This document shows positions 25,968 to 34,977 of a stretch of 36,198 bases of DNA, in pieces. The translations under genes and the position numbers were made by a program. Origin of the DNA: Alphaproteobacteria bacterium (GTDB taxonomy: Bacteria > Pseudomonadota > Alphaproteobacteria > SP197); contig VGDP01000032.1 in the NCBI GenBank assembly GCA_016869675.1, forward strand, positions 1 to 36,198, read 5' to 3'. How positions within the stretch are numbered: position 1 is the stretch's first letter; the number at the start of each line of letters is the position of its first letter. The notes beneath the pieces are model-generated. The model was not told the DNA's origin. It ran no database searches and saw nothing but the letters and a program-made list of their open reading frames with translations.

Positions 25968-27148
25968 GGCCGGGCGCCGCCGCGGCCCTTCATCAGGAAC
26001 TCGCGCCCCACCTTGACGCTGGCCCGCCCGTCGTAGGCGACGATGTCCGAGGTGGCGTAGGTCTCGGGCCAGTCCTGCGGCAGGAAGCTGCCGGTGCCGA
26101 TGGCGTCGATCGGCGCGTCCACGCTGGCCATGACCTTGCACTTGGCCGCCCCGAAGCCCGAGGACGCGACGATGCGGACCTTGGGGAACCCGGCCTCGTC
26201 CAGCGCCTCGCGCAGGCGGAAGATGGCGGCGGCCGTGACGCCGGTGCCGACCAGCCAGCGCAGTTCCTCCTCGGTGCGGTACTGGCGCGTCGCGCGCGGC
26301 ACGTGACGTTCCAGCACCGCATAGGACGAGGTCATGTCGAGCCCCTCGACGTAGCGCCCGCCGTGGGTATCCAGCCGCAGGGCCAGCGTGCCGGACGCCG
26401 CCTCGGCGGCGAAGCGGTTGGCGACCGCCAGGCTGTCGGTGATCTCCTTGCCGTAGTAGTCGACCAGGACGGTGAACTCGCCCTCGGGGAAGGTCTCGCG
26501 GAACATCTCGGCCGCGCGCAGCGTCGCGCCGGCGTAGCCGACCAGCGCGTGGGGCATGGTGCCGAGCCCCTTCTGGTTGCCAAAATAGTGCGCGGTGGCG
26601 TCGGTCGCGTTGCCGACGAAGCCGATGGCGCCGACCTCGCGCCGCGCCGCGGCCGAGCCGACCGAGGCGGCGTAGGCCATCATCTCGGCCATGTCGAGCC
26701 CGGCGCAGTGGCGCGCGTCGAACGCCATGAACTTGACCTTGGGCAGCGCCGCGCACATGCGGTACGCCTCGTAGGCCGCGACGCACGGCGGCCCCAGCTT
26801 CTGCAGGTAGATCGTCTCGAGATCGACGACCTTGCTCATCGGCCCGGTCAGGTGCATCAGCGGTTCGCCGGCGCCGACCCAGTCGCCCTCGCTGAACCGC
26901 GTCTCGACCTGGATCGTGATGCCGCGCGCGCTCGCCACGGCGTCGAGCCATTCGCGCATCAGGCGCGGCGCGAAGCACGCCGGGCGGCGCATGAACACGG
27001 CCCACGTCGCGTTCGTGTCGCCGAACCGCTCCACCACCTTGCGCGTGCGCACGAAATAGGTGTCGGTCCAGCGTGCGATGTCGTCCGGTCCGGGCCGCAT
27101 GGTCACGACGCCCTCGATCGGTTGCGCCGTGCCGGCCCCAGCCGGCAC
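25964..27148 (-). CDS. pncB: Nicotinate phosphoribosyltransferase
   Basis: A 394-aa enzyme of the NAPRTase family that makes nicotinate mononucleotide from nicotinate and PRPP, the first step of the Preiss-Handler route. Recognisable parts are the opening DIARWTDTYFVRTRKVVERF, the active-site loop GTMPHALVGYAGATL, the phosphate-binding VLVDYYGKEITDSL, and IVASSGFGAAK. A start at 27100 (MRPGPDD) with a GAGGG ten bases before it would remove 16 weakly conserved residues and is a real alternative. It lies ten bases after the aroG stop and overlaps nadE by four bases, so NAD salvage and amidation are co-translated. Confidence 0.93.
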   Translation of the reverse strand: MPAGAGTAQPIEGVVTMRPGPDDIARWTDTYFVRTRKVVERFGDTNATWAVFMRRPACFAPRLMREWLDAVASARGITIQVETRFSEGDWVGAGEPLMHLTGPMSKVVDLETIYLQKLGPPCVAAYEAYRMCAALPKVKFMAFDARHCAGLDMAEMMAYAASVGSAAARREVGAIGFVGNATDATAHYFGNQKGLGTMPHALVGYAGATLRAAEMFRETFPEGEFTVLVDYYGKEITDSLAVANRFAAEAASGTLALRLDTHGGRYVEGLDMTSSYAVLERHVPRATRQYRTEEELRWLVGTGVTAAAIFRLREALDEAGFPKVRIVASSGFGAAKCKVMASVDAPIDAIGTGSFLPQDWPETYATSDIVAYDGRASVKVGREFLMKGRGGARP

Positions 27149-27158
27149 GGCTACGCGC

Positions 27159-28541
27159 CTATTGCGCCGCCACGAGCCCGCGCCGGGCCTCGCGCTCGCG
27201 CTTCAGGTTCTCGGCGATCAGGAACGCGAGCTCCAGCGCCTGGCTGGCGTTGAGCCGAGGGTCGCAATAGGTGTGGTAGCGGTCGCCCAACCGGCTCTCG
27301 GTGATCGCCTGCGCGCCGCCGATGCACTCGGTCACGTCCTGGCCGGTCATCTCGAAATGCACGCCGCCCGCGTGGGTGCCTTCGGCGCGGTGGATCGCGA
27401 AGAACGTCTCGACCTCGGCCAGGATGCGGTCGAACGGCCGGGTCTTGAAGCCGTTGACCGACTTGATCGTGTTGCCGTGCATAGGATCGCATGACCACAC
27501 CACGGTGCGGCCCTCGCGCTCGATCGCACGGATCAACGCCGGCAGATGCTCGGCCACCTTGTCGGCGCCGAAGCGGCCGATGATCATCAGCCGGCCCGGC
27601 TCGTTCTCGGGGTTCAGGGTGTCGATCAGGCGCAGCATCTCGTCGGCGCCCAGGCTCGGTCCCGCCTTGAACGCCAGCGGGTTGCCAACGCCGCGCAGGA
27701 ATTCCAGGTGCGCGCCGTCGGGTTGCCGGGTGCGGTCGCCGCACCACAAGAGGTGCGCCGAGCAGTCGTACCAGTCGCCGGTCGTCGAATCGACGCGCGT
27801 CATGGCCTGTTCGTAGCCCAGCAGCAGCGCCTCGTGGGAGGTGTAGAAGTCGGTCGTGCGCAAGGTCGGCGTCGTCTCGCCGGTAACGCCGCACGCCTCC
27901 ATGAAATCGAGCGCCTCGCCGATGCGCCGCGCCATGTCCTCGTAGCGCTCGCCCTGGGCGCTGCGCCCGACGAAACCCAGGTTCCAACGGTGCACCTGGT
28001 GCAGGTCTGCGTAGCCGCCCTGGGCGAAGGCACGCAGCAGGTTGAGCGTCGCCGCCGACTGGGCGTACGCCTGCTCCAGCCGCGCCGGGTCGGGCCGTCG
28101 TGCCTCGGGCGTGAACTCGATGGCGTTGATGATGTCGCCGCGGTAGGCCGGCAGCGTGACGCCGTTCTGGGTCTCGTTGTCCGCCGAGCGGGGCTTGGCG
28201 AACTGGCCGGCCATGCGACCGACCTTCACCACCGGCATGTTGCCGCCGTAGGTCAGCACCACCGCCATCTGCAGCAGGACGCGGAAGGTGTCGCGGATCA
28301 CGTCGGGGTGGAACTCGGCGAAGCTCTCAGCGCAGTCGCCGCCCTGCAACAGGAACGCCTTGCCCGCCGCGACCTTGGCCAGCGAACGCTTCAGGTTGCG
28401 TGCCTCGCCGGCGAACACCAGCGGCGGAAACCGGCGCAGCTTGGCCTCGACCGCGGCCAGGGCCGCCGGATCGTCGTAGGTCGGCTGCTGCTGGATCGGC
28501 AGTCCGCGCCAGCTGTCGGGGCTCCAGGTCTTGCTCTTCAT
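27159..28541 (-). CDS. Class II 3-deoxy-7-phosphoheptulonate synthase
   Basis: A 460-aa class II DAHP synthase, the first committed step of the shikimate pathway, condensing PEP with erythrose-4-phosphate. Recognisable blocks include [16 protein letters not shown], the metal-site [15 protein letters not shown], the arginine-rich [25 protein letters not shown] and [14 protein letters not shown] near the C-terminal metal ligands. This class is the plant/actinobacterial-type enzyme also common in alphaproteobacteria. The start at 28541 ([11 protein letters not shown]) matches the family; a 38-codon extension is rejected. It is the first gene of the five-gene minus-strand operon. Confidence 0.95.
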   Translation of the reverse strand: MKSKTWSPDSWRGLPIQQQPTYDDPAALAAVEAKLRRFPPLVFAGEARNLKRSLAKVAAGKAFLLQGGDCAESFAEFHPDVIRDTFRVLLQMAVVLTYGGNMPVVKVGRMAGQFAKPRSADNETQNGVTLPAYRGDIINAIEFTPEARRPDPARLEQAYAQSAATLNLLRAFAQGGYADLHQVHRWNLGFVGRSAQGERYEDMARRIGEALDFMEACGVTGETTPTLRTTDFYTSHEALLLGYEQAMTRVDSTTGDWYDCSAHLLWCGDRTRQPDGAHLEFLRGVGNPLAFKAGPSLGADEMLRLIDTLNPENEPGRLMIIGRFGADKVAEHLPALIRAIEREGRTVVWSCDPMHGNTIKSVNGFKTRPFDRILAEVETFFAIHRAEGTHAGGVHFEMTGQDVTECIGGAQAITESRLGDRYHTYCDPRLNASQALELAFLIAENLKREREARRGLVAAQ

Positions 28542-28719
28542 GGTACGTTTGCTCGTTTTCGACGACGACACGGGCTCGTTCCCGCCTGAAAGGCCGGCTT
28601 TTACGCCGCCAACCCGTCTCACACTAGCAAAAAAGAGACGGCCGGCCATGGCCAAGCGTGCACATCGCCCTTGGTAACCCTATCGTGGTGTCGGTCTTGG
28701 AGGCGCGGACGGTCCAACG

Positions 28720-29509
28720 GTGCGACAGAGACGGACGCGAGCGCCGGTCCTTGCCTCGGAGGGCGAACAGCTGGCGGCGCTGCGTCGCTACCGCGTCCTC
28801 GACACCCCGCCCGAACCGGTGTTCGATCGCGTCGCCGCCGTCGCCGCGCACGCCCTGCGGGCACCTATCGCCCTGATTTCGTTGGTCGATGAGGCCCGCT
28901 AGTGGTTCAAGGCACGAGTCGGGCTGCCCGTGGCGGAGACACCGCGCGCAGGACGAGTTGGCCGAACGCCAGCGCCTCGAAGGCGAGCTCCGGCGCGTCG
29001 TCGAGACCGACGCCCTGACCGGCCTGGCCAACCGCCGGTCGCTGATCCGGGTGCTCGCCCGCGAGTTCCGCCACGCCCGGCGCCACGATCATGAGCTGGC
29101 TGTGCTGATCTTCGACCTGGACCGCTTCAAGGCCGTCAACGACACCCTCGGCCACGCTACCGGCGACGCGGTCTTGCGCGAAACCGCGCGCCGCGCGCTC
29201 AACGACGTGCATGACGAGGATACCGTGGGCCGTATCGGCGGCGAGGAGTTCGTGGTCGTGCTGCCCGAGACCGACCAACCGGGCGCCCGCCACGCCGCCG
29301 AGCGCCTGCGCCTCGCCATCGAAGGCCGGCCGATGGCGATCAACGGCATCGAGCTGTCCGTCACGGTCAGCGTCGGCCTCGCCACGTTGCACCCGCTCGA
29401 CGAAGGCCACAAGGTGCTGCTGGGGCGCGCCGACGAGGCGCTCTACGAGGCCAAGAAGGCGGGGCGCAACCGCGTCGCCATCGCCCGTCCGCCGGCGGAC
29501 GACGGCTGA
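28720..29509 (+). pseudogene. Broken GAF-GGDEF diguanylate cyclase
   Basis: The first 60 codons from the GTG at 28720 read as the start of a GAF sensor domain (LAALRRYRVLDTPPEPVFDR, then APIALISLVDEAR). A TAG at 28900-28902 then stands where the family has Gln before WFKARVGLPVAETPR, which continues in the same frame. Near 28944-28951 the frame shifts and most of the GAF domain is missing. A complete GGDEF domain follows (from DALTGLANRRS, with GGEEF) to the stop at 29507-29509. An ATG at 28889 could still give a 206-aa GGDEF-only protein. No RxxD inhibitory site precedes GGEEF; the position reads HDED. Confidence 0.85.
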
Positions 29510-29512
29510 GCC

Positions 29513-29540
29513 GGCAACGGGGGCTCGGTCCGCCGTTGCC
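29513..29540. terminator. Hairpin between the GGDEF gene and gor
   Basis: Perfect 8-base arms GGCAACGG (29513-29520) and CCGTTGCC (29533-29540) enclose a 12-base loop. They fill the 33-base gap between two convergent genes. This fits a bidirectional terminator, although no U-tract follows on either strand. Confidence 0.6.
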
Positions 29541-29542
29541 AA

Positions 29543-30892
29543 TCACCCACGGATCGGGCGCCGCATGGTCACGAACTCCTCGGCGGCGGTGGGGTGGACC
29601 GCGACGGTGGCGTCGAACTGCGCCTTGGTCGCGCCCAGCTTGACCAGCACGCCCAGCACCTGCACCAGTTCGCCCGCGCACTCGCCCACCATGTGGGCAC
29701 CCACGACCCGGTCGGTGGAACGGTGCACCACCAGCTTCACCATGACCTTCTCGGCGCGCCCGGTCAGCGTATGCTTCAAGGGGCGGAACGCGGCGCGGTA
29801 GATGTCGATGGCCTCGAACTCCTCGCGCGCCTCGTCCTCGGTCAGGCCGACCGTGCCCACTTCCGGCTGGCTGAACACCGCCGTCGGCACGTCGCGATGG
29901 TCCGGCTGCATGGAATTGTTGTTGAACAGCGTCTCAGCCAGGCAGCGGCCCTCGCGGATCGCCACCGGCGTCAGGTTGACCCGGTCGGTGGCGTCGCCGA
30001 TGGCGTAGACCCCCGGCACGGACGATCGCGACCAGCCGTCCACCGCGACGGCGCCGTTGCGGCGCAGCTCGACGCCCGCCTCGACCAGGCCAAGCCCGTG
30101 GGTGTTCGGCACCCGACCGGTCGCGACCAACACCTGGTCCACCTCCAGGCGCTCCCCCCGGGTGGTCGTCGCCACGAGGTTCTGGCCGGCGCTCTCGACG
30201 CGTTCGATGTTGGCCTCGGTCTGCACGTCGATGCCCTTCGACTTCATGCCGTCGGTCACCGCCGCGCGGATGTCGGCGTCGAAGCCGCGCAGGATCCGCT
30301 CGCCCCGGTAAAGCAGCGCCGTCACCGCGCCGAGGCCGTTGAAGATGCCGGCGAACTCGACCGCGATGTAGCCGCCGCCGACCACCGCGACGCGTCCCGG
30401 CAGGGTCTTCAGATGAAACGCCTCGTCGGACGTGATGGTCAGGTTGGCACCAGGGATTTTCGGCCGCTGCGCTCGCCCGCCGGTCGCGATCACGACCGTC
30501 GTCGTCGCGTGCGTGGCGCCGCCGACCGTCACGGCGCCCGGTCCGGCCAGGGTCGCCCGCGCGTCGAAAATGGTGACACCAGCGTCCGCCAGCATCGTGC
30601 GATAGATGCCGCGCAGCCGGTCGAGCTCCTTGTCCTTGTTGGCGATCAGGCGGGCCCAGTCGAACCGGGCGCCGTCCACGGCCCAGCCGTAGGCGGCCGC
30701 GTCCTCGAAGTCCCCGCCGTAGTGCGAGGCGTGGACCAGTATCTTCTTCGGGATGCAGCCGCGGTGCACGCACGTGCCGCCCAGGTCGCGTTCCTCAGCG
30801 ATGGCGACCCGCGCGCCGTACTCGGCCGCGCGACGCGCGCACGCAACTCCGCCCGAGCCGCCGCCGATGACGAAGAGATCAAACGTGCTCAT
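29543..30892 (-). CDS. gor: Glutathione-disulfide reductase
   Basis: A 449-aa flavoprotein that reduces GSSG with NADPH. The FAD site is VIGGGSGGVACARRAA (8-23). The redox disulfide is C41/C46 in GGTCVHRGCIPKK, a His-Arg version of the usual Asn-Val motif. The second dinucleotide fold is VVGGGYIAVE (171-180), followed by the NADP-type arginines in YRGERILRGFD. The C-terminal HPTAAEE gives the His-Glu acid-base pair. Length and order are normal. GGAGG lies four bases before the start codon, inside or next to a short repeat. With cystathionine enzymes and a GST remnant nearby, the region leans towards thiol metabolism. Confidence 0.95.
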   Translation of the reverse strand: MSTFDLFVIGGGSGGVACARRAAEYGARVAIAEERDLGGTCVHRGCIPKKILVHASHYGGDFEDAAAYGWAVDGARFDWARLIANKDKELDRLRGIYRTMLADAGVTIFDARATLAGPGAVTVGGATHATTTVVIATGGRAQRPKIPGANLTITSDEAFHLKTLPGRVAVVGGGYIAVEFAGIFNGLGAVTALLYRGERILRGFDADIRAAVTDGMKSKGIDVQTEANIERVESAGQNLVATTTRGERLEVDQVLVATGRVPNTHGLGLVEAGVELRRNGAVAVDGWSRSSVPGVYAIGDATDRVNLTPVAIREGRCLAETLFNNNSMQPDHRDVPTAVFSQPEVGTVGLTEDEAREEFEAIDIYRAAFRPLKHTLTGRAEKVMVKLVVHRSTDRVVGAHMVGECAGELVQVLGVLVKLGATKAQFDATVAVHPTAAEEFVTMRRPIRG

Positions 30893-30901
30893 GGCGCCTC
30901 C

Positions 30902-30922
30902 GCGGGTCTGGGGCCCGCCCCT
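30902..30922. repeat. Short GC-rich repeat just upstream of gor
   Basis: On the minus strand, AGGGGCGGGCC, one variable base, then CAGACCCGC. The same 21-base core, with T for C at one place, lies at 21580-21600 by the end of cysS. Arms GCGGG/CCCGC can pair here. The copy abuts the gor ribosome-binding site. Confidence 0.55.
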
Positions 30923-31016
30923 CAGGGTTGCGTTCCGGCTATCGCAACCATGCGCGAAACGACCTTGTGGTTCCAGGGTCGCGGTTCACCATGAGGCACA
31001 AACCGAGGAGGTCACC

Positions 31017-31148
31017 ATGGCCACCGAACACCGCGATGTCGTGATCCTGGGCGGGGGCAACGCCGGCATGGGCGTGACCGTGCCGACCCGCGCCGCGGGG
31101 CTTTCCGTCATCCTGATCGAGGCGCGCGACCTCGGCTTCAAAGCGTAA
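31017..31148 (+). pseudogene. N-terminal stub of an FAD/NAD(P) oxidoreductase
   Basis: After a GAGGAGG ribosome-binding site, an ATG at 31017 opens 43 codons reading MATEHRDVVILGGGNAGMG and then RAAGLSVILIEARDLGFKA before a stop. This is the FAD-binding strand-turn-helix of a pyridine nucleotide-disulfide oxidoreductase, cut exactly where the redox-cysteine motif (GGTCxxxxC) should follow. No continuation is recognisable in any frame up to gabD. A good ribosome-binding site in front of a 43-residue stub suggests recent truncation by deletion. It is not part of gor, which lies on the other strand and is complete. Confidence 0.8.
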
Positions 31149-31296
31149 CGTGGATGACTGGACGTCCGACACGGCGATCGTCCCCCACGGCGGTGGGTTC
31201 CCATAGTGGCGATATGGGTATGGAGATCGCCGATTGCTTCACCCTTCCTGGTCGTTCCGCTTCAGCGAACCAAGGCGCCCGGGCGCTGGCTTCGAC

Positions 31297-32754
31297 CTAC
31301 ACGTCGATGCCGCCCATGCACATGTACTTGATCTCCATGTACTCATCGAGGCCGTACTTGGAGCCCTCGCGCCCCACCCCGGATTCCTTGACGCCGCCGA
31401 ACGGCGCCACCTCGGTCGAGATGATGCCGGTGTTGATACCGACGATGCCGTACTCCAGGTGCTCGGCCACGCGCCAGATGCGGCCGATGTCGCGGCTGTA
31501 GAAGTAGGCCGCGAGCCCGAACTCGGTGTCGTTGGCCAGCCGGATCGCCTCCTCCTCCGAGCCGAAGCGGAACAGCGGCGCGACCGGCCCGAAGGTCTCC
31601 TCGCGCGCGATCATCATCTGCGGGTCGACGTTGGTCAGCACCGTCGGTTCGAAGAAGCTGTGGCCCAGCGTGTGGCGCTTGCCACCGATCAACACCTTGG
31701 CGCCCTTCTTGGTCGCGTCGGCGATGTGCTCCTCGGCCTTGTCGACCGCACCCATGTTGATCAGCGGCCCCTGCTGCACGCCGTCCTCGGCGCCGTTGCC
31801 GACCTTCAGCGCGCGTACCTTGGCCGCCAGCTTCTCGGCGAAGGCGTCGTAAACCTTGTCGTGCACCAGGATGCGGTTGGCGCACACACAGGTCTGGCCC
31901 ATGTTGCGGAACTTGCTGGCGATTGCGCCGTCGGTGGCGGCGTCCAGGTGCGCGTCCTCGAACACAATGAACGGCGCGTTGCCGCCCAGTTCCATCGTCA
32001 CCTTCTTCACGGTCTGGGCCGATTGGGCCATCAGCTTCTTGCCCACGTCGGTCGAGCCGGTGAACGTGATCTTGCGCACGATGGGGTTGCCGGTCAGCTC
32101 GGCGCCGATCTCGCGGCTCGAACCGGTCACCACGCTGAAGACGCCCTTGGGCACGCCCGCGCGCTCGGCCAGTTCGGCCAGCGCCAGCGCCGAAAAGGGC
32201 GTCTCGGTCGCCGGCTTGCACACCATGGTGCAGCCGGCGGCCAGCGCCGGCGCGGCCTTGCGTGTGATCATCGCGGCGGGGAAGTTCCACGGCGTGATGG
32301 CGCCGACCACGCCGACCGGCTCCTTGGTCACCACGATGCGCACGCTCGAGATGTGCTGGGGCATGGTGTCGCCGTAGGCGCGCTTGCCCTCCTCGGCGAA
32401 CCACTCGATGAACGCGGCGGCGTAGGTGATCTCGCCGCGCGCCTCGGCCAGCGGCTTGCCCTGCTCGGCAGTCATGATTTGCGCCAGGTCCTCCTGGTTC
32501 GCCATCATCAGGTCGAACCAGCGGCGCAGGATCGCGGCGCGCTCCTTGGCGGTCTTGGCGCGCCAGGCCGGGAACGCCCGGTTGGCCGCCTCGATGGCGC
32601 GGCGCGTCTCGGCGGTACCCATCTTCGGGATCGTGCCCAGCGTCGCACCGGTCGCGGGGTTGGTGACCGCGATGGTCTCCTTGGAGTCGGCATCGGCCCA
32701 CGCGCCGTCGACGTAGCACTGTTGGCGCAGGAGTTTCTTCTCGGTGAGCTTCAT
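31297..32754 (-). CDS. gabD: Succinate-semialdehyde dehydrogenase (NAD(P)+)
   Basis: A 485-aa aldehyde dehydrogenase closely fitting the GabD group, oxidising succinate semialdehyde from GABA breakdown. It has TPWNFPAAMITRK (cofactor binding), FTGSTDVGKKL, the catalytic Glu255 in MELGGNAP and the nucleophile C289 in GQTCVCANR, with the paired C291 that can form a regulatory disulfide. The ends are complete (MKLTEKKLL at the start and MGGIDV at the stop). Related glutarate-semialdehyde dehydrogenases look alike, so substrate is inferred from family. No GABA transaminase gene is in the window. Confidence 0.92.
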   Translation of the reverse strand: MKLTEKKLLRQQCYVDGAWADADSKETIAVTNPATGATLGTIPKMGTAETRRAIEAANRAFPAWRAKTAKERAAILRRWFDLMMANQEDLAQIMTAEQGKPLAEARGEITYAAAFIEWFAEEGKRAYGDTMPQHISSVRIVVTKEPVGVVGAITPWNFPAAMITRKAAPALAAGCTMVCKPATETPFSALALAELAERAGVPKGVFSVVTGSSREIGAELTGNPIVRKITFTGSTDVGKKLMAQSAQTVKKVTMELGGNAPFIVFEDAHLDAATDGAIASKFRNMGQTCVCANRILVHDKVYDAFAEKLAAKVRALKVGNGAEDGVQQGPLINMGAVDKAEEHIADATKKGAKVLIGGKRHTLGHSFFEPTVLTNVDPQMMIAREETFGPVAPLFRFGSEEEAIRLANDTEFGLAAYFYSRDIGRIWRVAEHLEYGIVGINTGIISTEVAPFGGVKESGVGREGSKYGLDEYMEIKYMCMGGIDV

Positions 32755-33705
32755 GGAGGTCTCCGGGGCGAGGAATCGACGCAGCCGCGCCGCATGGCCC
32801 GACTATAGCGGACCCAGCGCACCCCGTTAACCCCTTGGCGAGGATTTGAGGCCTCGAATTGACGGACTTGAACCGCCCCTCGATAGTCGATGGGTAGTCT
32901 CAGGTCAGGATCCAATCCGATCCGGCCCATGGCCCGCGCAACATCGCGCCGCGTTTCAACGCCGAAGCATGCCGCGAACACCCTGGCGGAGCACGCCATG
33001 GACACGGCGCTGGCGTCGCTCGGCGTGGCGGTCGCGGTCGTGGCGCGCGATGGCGAGGTGACCTACCGCGACGCGCGCATGGCGGCTTATGCGCGCGGCC
33101 CCGGCACGACCGCGCTGGACGCCTGGCTGCGGGATCAAGCCGCGCGAGCCTCCCAAGCAGCTTGGGTCGCCACGGCGCCGGATGTCCCGCACCGTCTGCT
33201 CCGCCTCGGACGTCAACGTTTGCGATTTCTGCCTCATCTCCGGTCCCTTCGGTCCCTACGATGAGCCAGAAATCCTCCACTACCAAATCCCCTCAATCCG
33301 TCCCACAGGCGCTGACGTCAGACACCCGGAAGATCACCAGGGCATCCCTACGCCGGCCGGCCGGGCCACCTTCAGGCGTCGCCGGGCGTTGCCAACACCA
33401 CGTCCAGGGCCATCCGCGCACAGGTCTCATTATCCACGGCTTCTACACCCTATAGGGGGCGGCCGTACCACCGGGTGGGCGGCGGACGTCCGCCACGAGT
33501 CGCGTAATCGGAGCCAATAAGACTTTGGCGCTCATACGTGCGACCGAACGCCGCAAGAAGCGTCGAATTCCGGTTCATCGCAATGAGCCATTGATCCTAT
33601 GGTACAGTTCATTAAGTTGCGGTTACGGTGCGGCGCGTCCGGGATACGGCGTTGGCGCCGACTTCATGATGGGGGTATCGATCGGTGGCGAACCACAGAG
33701 GCCGC
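32755..33705. other. Decayed region with no intact gene
   Basis: About 950 bases between gabD and the IS3 element hold no frame I can support as a complete gene. From 32998 a plus-strand frame reads MDTALASLGVAVAVVARDG and then VTYRDARMAAYARG, which resembles the start of a sensor/regulator domain. It turns into Arg/Leu-rich nonsense after about 33165. On the minus strand near 33440-33380 a short protein-like stretch (NETCARMALDVVLATPGDA) ends at a stop. Base composition is slightly less GC-rich around 33520-33640. The region looks like gene debris next to an insertion site. Confidence 0.6.
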
Positions 33706-33765
33706 TGACCTGGCCCCACCGGAGGGAACCATCGGTAAGATTGGAAACCGAGGGAGATCCGGAAG

Positions 33766-34044
33766 ATGCCGAAGAAGCGATACCTGCCCGAAGAGATCGT
33801 GGCGAAGCTGCGACAGGTCGACGTTTTGCTTGGACAGGGCAGGCAGCTCGGCGAGGCGGTGAAGTCGATCGGGGTGACGGATACGACGTATCACCGCTGG
33901 CGCAACGAATATGGCGGGCTGAAGCTTGATCAGGTGAAACGGCTTAAGGAAGTCGAGGCGGAGAACGCCCGGCTTCGGCGCGCCGTGTCGGACCTGACGC
34001 GGGACAAGATGATCCTGTCGGAGGCCTTGCGGGGAAAACCGTAA
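33766..34044 (+). CDS. IS3 transposase OrfA
   Basis: A 92-aa helix-turn-helix protein (MPKKRYLPEEIVAKLRQVD; then GVTDTTYHRWRNEYGG) followed by a leucine-zipper-like helix (LKEVEAENARLRRAVSDL) and the tail KMILSEALRGKP. This is the DNA-binding half of an IS3 transposase, of the IS407-like type with the WRxEYGG motif. Its last codons contain the slippery heptamer that leads into OrfB. A GGAAG precedes the ATG. Alone, OrfA usually binds the ends and represses transposition. Confidence 0.92.
   Translation: MPKKRYLPEEIVAKLRQVDVLLGQGRQLGEAVKSIGVTDTTYHRWRNEYGGLKLDQVKRLKEVEAENARLRRAVSDLTRDKMILSEALRGKP
34032..34038 (+). promoter_or_regulatory. -1 ribosomal frameshift site G GGA AAA
   Basis: In the OrfA frame the codons are GGA AAA CCG TAA, preceded by G. 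A -1 slip re-pairs as GGG AAA, and the new frame runs open into OrfB. This fits the X-XXY-YYZ rule and lies two codons before the OrfA stop. Confidence 0.75.
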
Positions 34045-34946
34045 GCCCCTCGCGGCGGCGCGCGCTGATCGATCATGTCCGGCAGGTTCTCGACGTCTCG
34101 GAGAGCCGGGCCTGCGCGGTGATCGGCCAGCCGCGGACCACGCAGCGACGCGAGGGGCATACCCGTGAGGACGAAGCGGCTCTTGTGGCGGACATGATCG
34201 AGCTGGCGCGGCAGTACGGGCGCTACGGCTATCGGCGGATCGCGGCCCTGCTGCGCTCGGCGGGCTGGGCGGTCAACAAGAAGCGGGTTGAACGCCTCTG
34301 GCGGCGTGAGGGGCTGAAGGTCCCCAGCAAACAACGCAAGCGCGTGCGGCTCTGGCTGAACGACGGCTCATACGTCCGGCTTCGGCCGATGCGGTGCAAC
34401 CATGTCTGGGCCTACGACTTCGTCGAGGACCGGACCCATGACGGGCGGAAGTACCGATTGCTCTGCCTGATCGACGAGTTCACGCGCGAGTGCCTGGCGA
34501 TCCGGGTCGCGCGTCGATTGAACGGCTACGACGTCATCGAGACATTGGCGCTGGCCTGTCTCGAGCGCGGTGCACCCGAGCACATCAGGTCCGACCAAGG
34601 CCCCGAGTTCATCGCCAAGGCCGTCCGGGACTGGATCACTGCGGTCGGGACGAAGACCGCGTTCATCGAGAAGGCCAGCCCTTGGGAGAACGGCTACTGC
34701 GAAAGCTTCAACGGCAAGCTCAGGGACGAACTGCTGAACGGCGAGATCTTCTACACGTTGAAGGAGGCCCAGGTGCTCATCGAATCATGGCGGCGCCATT
34801 ACAACGCCGTCCGGCCACACTCATCGCTGGGATACCGGCCGCCGGCGCCCGAGGCCGTGATCGCGGCCGTCTCGCAAGCCGCGTGGAAGAGCGCTTCGAC
34901 GGCCGCGATCCCGGCGGTCTTGGCCGACGGGCAGGTTCTAAACTAA
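34039..34946 (+). CDS. IS3 transposase OrfB (frameshift-expressed DDE domain)
   Basis: This is the catalytic part of the OrfAB fusion. After the slip at 34032-34038 the frame reads TVSPSRRRALIDHVRQ, joins the HTH_21-like region (RQYGRYGYRRIAALLRSAGW) and then the rve integrase core. The DDE triad is visible: Asp in WAYDFVEDR, Asp in IRSDQGPEF, and Glu in ENGYCESFNGKLRDE, 35 residues after the second Asp. The C-terminus has the family's HYNAVRPHSSLGYRPPAPE. An ATG at 34119 could start a shorter OrfB (275 aa). No damage is seen. Confidence 0.92.
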
Positions 34947-34977
34947 CTTAAGAGGTGGCTCCGTCTTTGGGGGCTGG

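Noticed and set aside
25968-27005. In-frame upstream extension of nadE to about 894 codons.
   Set aside because: The extension is a shadow frame through pncB; the NadE family begins at the GTG at 25967.
28614-28641. CCGTCTC/GAGACGG hairpin with an A-rich loop upstream of the class II DAHP synthase gene, considered as a terminator or attenuator.
   Set aside because: The A/T run is in the loop, not after the stem, and no leader peptide or alternative fold is evident.
33525-33705. Plus-strand frame with a CGYGAARPGYGVGADFMMG stretch before the IS3 element, considered as a truncated lipoprotein.
   Set aside because: No signal peptide or credible start, and the composition does not support a family.
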